Source of the DNA: Fimbriiglobus ruber
GTDB taxonomy: Bacteria; Planctomycetota; Planctomycetia; Gemmatales; Gemmataceae
Length of the DNA: 64,000 nucleotides
NCBI RefSeq assembly: GCF_002197845.1
Contig: NZ_NIDE01000003.1
Coordinates: 372,001 to 436,000, forward strand
Direction: 5' to 3'
Position numbers and translations under genes: made by a program. The notes below the pieces were generated by a model. It was not told where the DNA came from. It worked only from the letters and a program-made list of their open reading frames with translations, and did no database searches. Positions within the stretch are counted from its first letter, which is position 1; each line of letters begins with the position of its first letter. Of this stretch, positions 25,511-32,789 are shown piece after piece.

Positions 25511-28500
25511 ATGCCAGTCAAGCCGTCACTCGTCCGTCTGGAAGAACGGTCCACGCCCGCGGTCTTCGGCACGGCATCCGTGGTGCCACTCACCAGCCTG
25601 ATTACCACCCCCGTCACCGAGACGCTTTGCGACGTGAACGGGACGACCGGCCCGGCCCTCGTGATCGGCGGGGCGAGCGCGTCGAGCGGGGCACTCGTCG
25701 AAGTGTACCTCGGCAACGGCTCCGGCGGGTTCTCGTCGGCGCCGTCGGCCCGGATCGATCTCGACTCCGGCCTGATCGGGTCCCTGCTCGGCCTGGGTGC
25801 GAAAATCCAATCCGTCGCGACCGGGGACGTGAACGGGGATGGGAAAACGGACATCGTCGTCACCATCGGGGGCGGGTTGGGCGAACTGCTCGGCTCAAAG
25901 GTCGTCACCCTGCTCGGGAACGGCGACGGGACGTTCCAGCAGCCGTTCAGCCAAAATCTCCTGAGCCTCACCGGTCTACTTTCGACCGGCCCACTCAACA
26001 CCGTCGTCGGCGACCTGACCGGGACCGGCGGCCTCGGCATGCTGGTTCAGAACAGCTCCGGCAGCCTGACGGGTGTCCTCGGCGGGGCGACCGGACTCGT
26101 CGGTTCGATCCTGGGCAACCTCCTGCCGTCGGGGACGAGCGGGCTGAGCAGCGTCGCCCCGGTCATTACCGACCTGACGGGCAGCGGGAGTTCGATTCTC
26201 AGCCTGGCGACCAGCGGCGGTCAGACCGGCGTCTCGATCCTGAATGCCATCGGCAACGGGAATTTCCTGTCCGGCGGCTTCATCCCGCTCCCGGCCGGCA
26301 GCAATCCCGTCGGCCTGGCCGCCGTCGACCTGAACGGCGACGGAAAGAAGGACATCGTCGTCGCCGACGCGAACGGGACACTCGACGTAGCCCCCGGCGG
26401 TGGCAGTGGCTTTACATTCGGACCGCCGATCAACCTGAGCGGGTTGGTCGGCGGGTTGAGCGGGCTCGTGAACGCCAACGTAAACATTGGTGGGGTAGCC
26501 GACCTGGGGCTCGTTGACGCGAAAAACGGGCTGGTCTACCTGGCGACCGGCAAGGGCGACGGGTCCGGCGGAGTCTCGGTCAACGTCCAGACCCCGCTCA
26601 ACTTGGGCAGCACGCCGTTGAATCTGAGCCTGGGGAACCTGACGGGCAACGCACTGCCCGACCTGGTCGCCCAACTCGGCAACGGCGACATCATGGTGGC
26701 TCTGGACGCCGGAACGACGACCACCACCACCCTCGTGAGTTCGGCCAACCCCGCCCCAGCCGGGCACACCGTCACCCTGACGGCCACGACCACGGCGTCC
26801 GACGGCAGTATCCCCAGCGGGACCGTCACGTTCATGGACGGGGCCACAGTCCTCGGCACCGCCCCGCTCGACGGGACGGGTACCGCGATCCTCACGATCA
26901 GTTCCCTGGCCGCCGGCACCCATTCGATAACCGCCCAATTCGCGGCCTCCGCGGCGTTCGGAGCCAGCACTTCGCCCGCCGTGTCCGAGGTAATCGACGC
27001 GAGCAGCGCGGTTTCGACGTCGATCTCGCTAACGAGTTCGGCCGCTTCGGTCACGTTCGGCCAACTGACGACCCTGACGGCGACCGTCACCGCGACCGAC
27101 GGCAGTATCCCGAACGGGACCGTCACGTTCTACAACGGCACGACCCCACTCATCACCCTGCCGTTGGATCTCACCGGAAAGGCCGTCCTGACGACGGCCG
27201 CCCTACCCGTCGGGACGCTCGCTCTGTCAGCCCAGTTCAACGGGAACGCGGCCTACAGCCTCAGTTCGTCGACCATCTTGTCCCAGCTGATTGCGCCGGT
27301 GACGATCTCGACGACGGTCACTCTTTCGGGTTCGGCGAATCTCCTCTCTCTGGGTTCGTTACTCACGTTGACGGCCGACGTCACGGCGACCGACAACAGC
27401 CTCCCGAGCGGAACGATTTCCTTCTTCGACGGTACTAACCTGCTGACGACGTTGCCTGTCGGGCTGTTGGGTGACACCACGCTCGCTCTTTCCGTCCTGG
27501 GCCTCGGTTCACACACCCTGACCGCCCAGTTCAACGCGAACTCGCCGTATGTGTCGAGCGATTCCAACACAATCTCGGCGGATATTACACTCGCGACTTC
27601 GCCTCCGGTGACGCCACCCGTTACGCCCCCGGTGACGCCTCCTGTCACACCCCCGGTGACGCCTCCTGTCACACCCCCGGTGACGCCTCCTGTCACACCA
27701 CCGGTGACGCCGCCCGTCACGCCCCCGGTGACGCCGCCCGTCACGCCCCCGGTGACACCACCCGTTACACCCCCGGTGACGCCACCCGTTACACCGCCCG
27801 TGACGCCACCCGTTACACCGCCGGTAACTCCTCCTATTGTGCCTCCGGTGTCGCCACCCGTATCACCGCCCGTGTCTCCACCGGTGACACCGCCCGTGAC
27901 GCCTCCTGTTGTGCCTCCGGTTTCGCCACCCGTAACGGTCTCGCCTCCGGTCTCACCCCCTGTATCTCCGCCGGTCTCACCCCCTGTATCTCCGCCAGTC
28001 TCGCCCCCTGTATCTCCGCCAGTCTCGCCCCCGGTTTCACCCCCTGTATCTCCGCCGGTCTCACCCCCGGCGTCCCCACCCGCATCGCCTCCGGTGTCCC
28101 CGCCGATTACGGCGCCATCGACATCCGCGGCGGACAAATTGTCGAACATCCTCGTCCTATCCGGAACAGCCGACGGTTCGGCGCACACTTACCAATTCGG
28201 CGTGACGAGTTCGGGTGTGTCCGCGACACCGTTGAGTACGTTCACCCCGTTCCCGGGTTACACGGGCGCGGTGCGGTCGGTCGTCGGCGACTTCAACGGC
28301 GACGGGGTCGAAGACACCGCCTACGTCGTCGGGCCGGGTGGCGGGTCGCTCGTCCGCGTGATCGACGGCGCGACCGGGAAGGATCTGCTCACGGCCGGCA
28401 CAGTCTCGACCTACGAAGCCGGCTTCACGGGCGGCCTCTTCGCCGCGGCAGCAGACTTCTCCGGGACCGGGCGGGACGACCTGATCGTCAGCCCGGACGA

Positions 28501-29179
28501 CGGCGGCGGCGGCCGGATCCAGGTTTTCTCGATCGCAAACGGCATTCTGACCCAGGTCGCGAACTTCTTTGGCATCAACGACACGAACTTCCGCGGCGGC
28601 GCCCGGGTCGCGACAGGCGACATTAACGACGACGGCGTTCCGGACCTGGTCGTGACGGCCGGGACCGGCGGTGGCCCGCGGGTGGCCGTGTTCGACGGGA
28701 AGTCGATCGCGTCGGGTTCGTCTAACCCGAACCGGCTCGTGCCCGACTTCTTTGCCTTCAACGGCGCGGACACGGGCAACCTGCGAGACGGAGCTTACGT
28801 CGCCGTCGGCGACGTCAACGGCGACGGGTACGCGGACCTGGTGTTCGGGGCCGGTCCCGGCGGCGGCCCCCGGGTGTTCATTCTCGACGGCAAGACGCTT
28901 ATGACCGAAGGCTCGGCGGCAGCCGCGGCCGACCCGATCGCGAACTTCTTCACGTCGGGAGACGCCAGCGACCGGGGCGGGGTGCGGGTGGCGACCAAGG
29001 AGGCGACCGGGGGCACGGCGGCCGACCTCGTCGTCGGAAGCGGGGAAGGGATGCCGAGCCAGGTCTGGGTCTACTCCCACACCACGTTGACCAGTGCGAT
29101 CGCGGGCGTGCCACCGGTCAGTTACGGCTTCGATCCGTTCGGCAGCCAGTCCCTCGCCGACGGGATCTACGTCGGGTAA
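25511..29179 (+). CDS. Giant FG-GAP/Ig-like surface protein with a proline-rich repeat stalk
   Basis: A 1222-residue protein. The N-terminus MPVKPSLVRLEERSTPA has the LE(E/D)RxxPA-type motif seen at the start of many Gemmataceae surface proteins, in place of a normal signal peptide. Residues ~60-400 contain FG-GAP/VCBS-type repeats (GDVNGDGKTDIVV, DLNGDGKKDIVVAD). Residues ~410-695 hold three Ig-like repeats (GHTVTLTATTTASDGSIPSGTVTF and two more). Residues ~698-870 are an almost pure PPVT/PPVS tetrapeptide repeat. Residues ~880-1222 hold further FG-GAP repeats (GDFNGDGVEDTAYVV, GDVNGDGYADLVFGAGPGGGPRV). FG-GAP repeats usually form beta-propellers; the stalk probably separates two globular ends. 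AAGGA precedes the ATG at 25511. The ligand is unknown. Confidence 0.85.
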   Translation: MPVKPSLVRLEERSTPAVFGTASVVPLTSLITTPVTETLCDVNGTTGPALVIGGASASSGALVEVYLGNGSGGFSSAPSARIDLDSGLIGSLLGLGAKIQSVATGDVNGDGKTDIVVTIGGGLGELLGSKVVTLLGNGDGTFQQPFSQNLLSLTGLLSTGPLNTVVGDLTGTGGLGMLVQNSSGSLTGVLGGATGLVGSILGNLLPSGTSGLSSVAPVITDLTGSGSSILSLATSGGQTGVSILNAIGNGNFLSGGFIPLPAGSNPVGLAAVDLNGDGKKDIVVADANGTLDVAPGGGSGFTFGPPINLSGLVGGLSGLVNANVNIGGVADLGLVDAKNGLVYLATGKGDGSGGVSVNVQTPLNLGSTPLNLSLGNLTGNALPDLVAQLGNGDIMVALDAGTTTTTTLVSSANPAPAGHTVTLTATTTASDGSIPSGTVTFMDGATVLGTAPLDGTGTAILTISSLAAGTHSITAQFAASAAFGASTSPAVSEVIDASSAVSTSISLTSSAASVTFGQLTTLTATVTATDGSIPNGTVTFYNGTTPLITLPLDLTGKAVLTTAALPVGTLALSAQFNGNAAYSLSSSTILSQLIAPVTISTTVTLSGSANLLSLGSLLTLTADVTATDNSLPSGTISFFDGTNLLTTLPVGLLGDTTLALSVLGLGSHTLTAQFNANSPYVSSDSNTISADITLATSPPVTPPVTPPVTPPVTPPVTPPVTPPVTPPVTPPVTPPVTPPVTPPVTPPVTPPVTPPVTPPVTPPVTPPVTPPVTPPIVPPVSPPVSPPVSPPVTPPVTPPVVPPVSPPVTVSPPVSPPVSPPVSPPVSPPVSPPVSPPVSPPVSPPVSPPVSPPASPPASPPVSPPITAPSTSAADKLSNILVLSGTADGSAHTYQFGVTSSGVSATPLSTFTPFPGYTGAVRSVVGDFNGDGVEDTAYVVGPGGGSLVRVIDGATGKDLLTAGTVSTYEAGFTGGLFAAAADFSGTGRDDLIVSPDDGGGGRIQVFSIANGILTQVANFFGINDTNFRGGARVATGDINDDGVPDLVVTAGTGGGPRVAVFDGKSIASGSSNPNRLVPDFFAFNGADTGNLRDGAYVAVGDVNGDGYADLVFGAGPGGGPRVFILDGKTLMTEGSAAAAADPIANFFTSGDASDRGGVRVATKEATGGTAADLVVGSGEGMPSQVWVYSHTTLTSAIAGVPPVSYGFDPFGSQSLADGIYVG
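27600..28110 (+). repeat. Tandem coding repeat (PPVT to PPVS stalk)
   Basis: About 510 bases of 12-base units encoding Pro-Pro-Val-Thr, switching at about 27850 to Pro-Pro-Val-Ser with a few variants (PPIV, PPVV, PPAS). Larger 24-base units are nearly identical at DNA level (cctgtcacacccccggtgacg type), indicating recent expansion by slippage or unequal crossing-over. The complementary strand reads Gly-Gly-Val-Thr and is not coding. Confidence 0.85.
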
Positions 29180-29185
29180 CGTCAC

Positions 29186-29226
29186 GGCGAGTGGGAGAGG
29201 AGGCATGCCCTCCTCTCCCACTCGCC
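29186..29226 (+). terminator. Strong hairpin after the giant surface protein gene
   Basis: A perfect 18-base stem (29186-29203 with 29209-29226) with a five-base loop, starting seven bases after the stop codon. No T-run follows, so it may act as a Rho-independent-like or processing hairpin. Confidence 0.6.
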
Positions 29227-29989
29227 GGCTGTAGTTGATTTCGTTCCCGAACCCCTGACATCTCGTTGCCTTCGCGACCGACTCTTTGGAACGGACACGA
29301 CGTTGGTCTCTCGAACGAATCGGCCCTCTGACTTAAGACTAACCTCTGTGCAATGGGAACCGCATTCGACCACGGTCGGTTTCCTGTGAAAAGCAGACCA
29401 GGACGCCTGTCGGAGAGGGTTTTTGCGCTTTTTGCGCCTTCCAGGGCGTTGTCTGATATTGCACGAACAAACACATAAATTCATGGCAGAGATCATGTCT
29501 ATCTTCTAATGTTCCGCGAAAGAGCATGAACGAAGACATAAGTGCAGAAGAGGGGTTTTGCGGTGGCGCCGAACCCCGGCAGCGGTTCGTAGGATCTCAG
29601 AACAAACGACCGAGATGCTTCGGAGCCGTGAAACAGCGATGGCTTCGTTCCTGGCCGTGTAAAGCATACTCTGGCGTAGGCCATAATCACTTCGGAGTCG
29701 TGACCGCAGGCGAGCTGGTGATTTGGTAACTTTTACAAATTGGTCTTGATGTGGCCTGCGGCTTTGGGTAAACAATGGTGGCCCAGAGTGTGGGCACGGA
29801 CGCCACAGCGAATGTTATACCCTCCAACCGGGCGGTATCAGTTCGGGCGTCTCAAACCACTTCTCTTCAACACCCCGTTTATTTCACTTGAGACCGCACC
29901 GAGATGTGCGGTGGCGTTATGCTACCGTTTCATCCGCGCCGGGTTGGCCCGACGCCGCCGTTTCAACCGCGCCGGGAGGGAATCCGCGC
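29227..29989. other. Gene-free region upstream of the CsrA fusion
   Basis: About 760 bases, more AT-rich than the neighbours, with no recognisable gene on either strand. It presumably holds the promoter for the CsrA fusion gene. No RNA gene is recognised, though a small RNA cannot be excluded. Confidence 0.4.
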
Positions 29990-30769
29990 ATGCTCGTCGT
30001 GTCACGTAAACCGAATGAAAAACTGGTTTTTCCAGGGATCGACACCGTCGTCCGGGTGGTGTCCGTGAAATCCAACGTCGTGCGGCTCGGCATCGATGCC
30101 CCGCCCGATGTCGCCGTCTACCGGGAAGAACTCCTGACCCGGATCGCGGCGTCAGAGTCGGCGGCGAATGAGCCGCACGAACCGCCCGCGGGCAGTCGCG
30201 AATTCCGGCACCGCTTGCGGAATCGCTTGAACGCGGCCGCCATTGGCCTCGCCCTTCTGGAACGCCAGCAGCGGGCCGGCATGACCGAGGCCGCCGAGGC
30301 GACGCTCGCCCGGGTCAACGAGGAGTTCTCGACCCTTCAGGGCTACGTCGAGCGCATGGCCGACCCGCCTGCACCGGTCCGCAAGACGGCCAAGGTTCGC
30401 CGGGCCTTGCTCGTGGAAGACGACCGGAATGAACGTGAGTTGTTGGCCGGCTTTCTCCGCGTGGCGGGGATCGACGTGGCCTCCGTTGGCGACGGGTCCG
30501 AGGCGCTCGACTATTTGCACACCCACGACCGGCCGGACGCGGTTCTCCTCGACATGGGCCTCCCGCGCTGCGACGGACCGACGACGGTCCGCGCCCTGCG
30601 CCACAGTCCGGCCCACGCCGGGCTCAAGATTTTTGCCGTCAGTGGCTACCCGCCCGAACACTTCGGCCTCGACCACGGCCCGACCGGGATCGACCGCTGG
30701 TTTCAGAAGCCGCTCGACCCCGAGCGACTCCTGGTCGAACTGGACCGCGAATTGAACATTCACGCCTGA
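29990..30769 (+). CDS. CsrA domain fused to a DHp-like helix and a receiver domain
   Basis: A 259-residue protein. Residues 1-~55 are a CsrA RNA-binding domain: MLVVSRKPNEKLVF, VVRVVSVKSNVVRLGIDAP and VYREELL, including the conserved Arg of the VHREEI-type motif needed for RNA contact. Residues ~75-130 are helical with FRHRLRNRLNAAAIGLALLERQ, which resembles a histidine-kinase dimerisation helix (H-x-LRN-x-LNA). Residues ~140-259 are a receiver (ALLVEDDRNERELL, D in AVLLDMGLP, S in FAVSGYP, K in WFQKPL). GGGAGGG precedes the ATG. Free-standing CsrA is ~60-75 residues; fusion to a receiver is unusual. It suggests post-transcriptional control gated by phosphorylation, which is inference. Confidence 0.85.
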   Translation: MLVVSRKPNEKLVFPGIDTVVRVVSVKSNVVRLGIDAPPDVAVYREELLTRIAASESAANEPHEPPAGSREFRHRLRNRLNAAAIGLALLERQQRAGMTEAAEATLARVNEEFSTLQGYVERMADPPAPVRKTAKVRRALLVEDDRNERELLAGFLRVAGIDVASVGDGSEALDYLHTHDRPDAVLLDMGLPRCDGPTTVRALRHSPAHAGLKIFAVSGYPPEHFGLDHGPTGIDRWFQKPLDPERLLVELDRELNIHA

Positions 30770-30794
30770 GCCATCCAGCCAATCGGGGGCCATA

Positions 30795-30883
30795 CCCCGG
30801 GAGGCTCCGGCGACCCGAGATTCGTCTCGGGAGCCCCAGGACGGGGCAAAAACGCCAAGGAAATACAGGACCGCCTCCCGGGG
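30795..30883. terminator. Nested hairpins between convergent genes
   Basis: An inner hairpin, CCCGAGA-TTCG-TCTCGGG (30814-30831), with a stable UUCG loop, lies inside an outer 11-base inverted repeat (30795-30805 with 30873-30883). It sits between the CsrA fusion gene (ending 30769) and the convergent dapA-family gene (ending 30919), so it probably terminates both. Confidence 0.55.
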
Positions 30884-30918
30884 TGTGTTACTTCTCTCCC
30901 TGCAAAACCCTCTCGCCT

Positions 30919-31803
30919 TCACATCAGTTCCACCTTTGTCAAAATCGCCTTCAGCTTTTCGCGCTTGTCCGCGGGCAACGCGGAAATCGGCCCCCGATTC
31001 GGCCCGGCCGGCCGGCCGAGCAACGCCATCGCTTCTTTCACGGCCCCGTTGCCCGTGGCCAGCGTCAACGCGAGGCGAACCGGCGCGAGCAGATCCTGGT
31101 ATCGCCGGGCGGCGGGCAGATCGCCCTTCGTAAACGACTCGTAAATGCCCACGCAGAATTCCGGGGCGATGTTACACGTCGCGGGGATGGCCCCGCTCGC
31201 CCCGAACATGAGCGCGGCGAGGAGCAGGGTGTCGCGGCCGTTGAGGACGGCGAACTTGTCGCGCGGCGTGACTTTGATCAGTTCGATGGTGTTCTGCAGG
31301 TCGCCGGACGAGTCTTTGATGCCGACGATGTGGGGCGTTTCCGCGAGCCGCGCGACCGTGTCGGGCTCGATGCTAACGCCGCCGCAGGTGGCGGGATTGT
31401 TGTAGAGGACGACCGGCTTCGAGGTGCTGTCCGCGACGCGGCGGAAGTGATCGATCAATTCGGCCTGCGACGGCTTGATGAAGTACGGCGTGATGACGGA
31501 CACGCCGTCCGCCCCTTCCTTCTCGGCCATTTTCGTAAGTCGCACGACTTCCCGCGTCGTCTCGGCTCCCGTCCCCGCGTAAACCCGGCTGCGGCCATTG
31601 ACGTGCGTCACCGCACACGCGACGACCGCCTGCTTCTCGTCTTCGGAGAGCGCGTAGAACTCGCCGGTGGTGCCGAGGACAAAGATGCCATGGACGCCCT
31701 TGCCGAGCAAGAAATCGATGTGGGCGCGCAAGCCGTCCAGGTCGAGCGACTCGTCGGCACGCAGAGGGGTGACAACGGGGGGGATGATACCCTTTAACAA
31801 CAT
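30919..31803 (-). CDS. Dihydrodipicolinate synthase family aldolase
   Basis: A 294-residue class I aldolase of the DapA/NanA family. Visible: GIIPPVVTPL start, GTTGEFYALS (substrate-binding T-T), VVLYNNPATCGG (catalytic Tyr) and IVGIKDSSGD (Schiff-base Lys). The family includes 4-hydroxy-tetrahydrodipicolinate synthase, N-acetylneuraminate lyase and sugar-acid aldolases; I cannot tell which. A nearby sialidase gene makes a sialic-acid-related role possible, not shown. The start at 31803 follows GAGGA. An IF-1-like gene lies 10 bases upstream, and two partial copies of this gene's 5' end lie further upstream. Confidence 0.87.
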   Translation of the reverse strand: MLLKGIIPPVVTPLRADESLDLDGLRAHIDFLLGKGVHGIFVLGTTGEFYALSEDEKQAVVACAVTHVNGRSRVYAGTGAETTREVVRLTKMAEKEGADGVSVITPYFIKPSQAELIDHFRRVADSTSKPVVLYNNPATCGGVSIEPDTVARLAETPHIVGIKDSSGDLQNTIELIKVTPRDKFAVLNGRDTLLLAALMFGASGAIPATCNIAPEFCVGIYESFTKGDLPAARRYQDLLAPVRLALTLATGNGAVKEAMALLGRPAGPNRGPISALPADKREKLKAILTKVELM

Positions 31804-31813
31804 GGCAGGTTCC

Positions 31814-32047
31814 TCAACAGTTTGAGTTGTTTGCTGGCGGTCGAAGACCAATGATCCGGCCGATGCCGGGGTCGAACGGACTTATTTCGACCGTAACCTC
31901 ATCGCCGGGAAGTAGCCTCGGGATGTTCCTTTTATGAACGACCCTGCGGGCAAGACTCACTCGAAGCCTTTGCCCGCTTTTTAGCTCCACGGTAAAGTGA
32001 GTGCAGGGTAAACACTCTTGAATGACGGCATACAGTTCCTCATCCAT
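31814..32047 (-). CDS. Translation initiation factor IF-1-like protein
   Basis: A 77-residue protein that aligns along its length with IF-1: VIQECLPCTHFTVELKSGQ corresponds to the VxExLPNxxFxVELxNG region, and NIPRLLPGDEVTVEISPFDPGIGRI to the xIRILPGDxVTVExSPYDxxxGRI region. It is an OB-fold (S1-like) RNA binder. It is more divergent than a housekeeping IF-1 (no HISGKMRK, instead VSLARRVVHKR) and has a short C-terminal tail, so it is likely a second, specialised copy. It is sandwiched between a broken dapA 5' copy and intact dapA, 10 bases from the latter. AGGGA precedes the ATG. Confidence 0.75.
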   Translation of the reverse strand: MDEELYAVIQECLPCTHFTVELKSGQRLRVSLARRVVHKRNIPRLLPGDEVTVEISPFDPGIGRIIGLRPPANNSNC

Positions 32048-32056
32048 ATTTTATCC

Positions 32057-32203
32057 CTATTTTCTGGGCGTCTTCACAGGGAAGATACCGTGGACACCTT
32101 TGCCGAGCAAGAAATCGATGTGGGCGCGCAGGCCGTCCAGGTCAAGCGACTCGTCGGCGCTCAACGGCGTGACGACTGGCGGGATGATACCGTATAGTAA
32201 CAT
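32057..32203 (-). pseudogene. Truncated duplicate of the dapA-family 5' end (copy B)
   Basis: A 48-codon frame starting MLLYGIIPPVVTPL and continuing DESLDLDGLRAHIDFLLGKG up to GVHGIF, as in the intact gene at 31803, then seven unrelated residues (PVKTPRK) and a stop. DNA identity to the intact gene is high over ~120 bases. It ends 9 bases before the IF-1-like start, so it now acts as a leader frame for that gene. This is a partial gene duplication, not a functional aldolase. Confidence 0.85.
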
Positions 32204-32242
32204 GATGGATTCGCTTAAAGGTAGTGTGGTGTGTCCTGTGCG

Positions 32243-32581
32243 CTAGTCATCTTCGATGACATTCCCCTCCGGGTCGTATGTCAACGAGTTCTCATACAAG
32301 ATGTCGCAGACGTATGGCTCAGGCGGACGAGTCTGCCACTCGTCGCTACGAACTTCCCACATCGCTACGAGTCCGAGCAATTCGACCGCCGTGGTTGCAC
32401 TAAAATGGCAACCGTCTTTCTCAGCATCGAAGTTCTGGTGGTACTCGCCGGATGCTGATTTGCTAAACCACAGCGTCAGGTTATACCCCTTCGCGCGAAG
32501 GACCAGTAAGCTGGGGTTTTCAGTATTCCCGGCGATCCGAATATTGACACCGCGTTCAGGTTCTTTCATGTGGGTACTCAT
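32243..32581 (-). CDS. Small acidic protein of unknown function
   Basis: About 112 residues (start MSTHMKEPERG at 32581; a second Met at 32569 is possible). I do not recognise the family. It has a mixed alpha/beta look: an N-terminal basic part, LLVLRAKGYNLTLWFSK, FSATTAVELLGLVAMWEVRSDEW, and an acidic tail (YDPEGNVIEDD). No membrane segment or signal peptide. Its start overlaps (ATGA) the stop of a partial dapA copy. The size, acidity and cassette-like setting are like immunity proteins of polymorphic toxins, but no toxin is nearby and this is only a suggestion. Confidence 0.6.
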   Translation of the reverse strand: MSTHMKEPERGVNIRIAGNTENPSLLVLRAKGYNLTLWFSKSASGEYHQNFDAEKDGCHFSATTAVELLGLVAMWEVRSDEWQTRPPEPYVCDILYENSLTYDPEGNVIEDD

Positions 32582-32688
32582 TCTCTGGGGGGTGCACACA
32601 GCCAAAATTCCGTGGGCACCTTGCCGAGCAAGAAATCGATGTGGGCGCGAAGGCCATCCAGATCGAGTGACTCGTCGGCACGCGCCTG
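32578..32688 (-). pseudogene. Internal fragment of the dapA-family 5' region (copy C)
   Basis: The frame reads ADESLDLDGLRAHIDFLLGK, the same segment as residues ~16-35 of the intact aldolase, then diverges into VPTEFWLCAPPRE and stops at 32578-32580, overlapping the start of the next small gene by ATGA. The matching ~63-base core (32621-32683) differs from the intact gene (31700-31762) at five positions. The first ~14 codons of the gene are absent here. It is a decayed or recombinant copy. Confidence 0.75.
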
Positions 32689-32789
32689 TTCCTCAAAGGT
32701 CTCTTCTGCATCCGCGTCTACCGAACTCGAAGCGATTCTTATAATTCCCCCGTCCTCTCCGGTCGCGCTCCGCCAGCCAAGGATCACGC

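Noticed and set aside
27253-28188. Gly-Gly-Val-Thr repeat protein on the minus strand, or a CRISPR-like array
   Set aside because: It is the complement of the PPVT/PPVS coding repeat in the surface protein gene; units are contiguous with no spacers, so not CRISPR.
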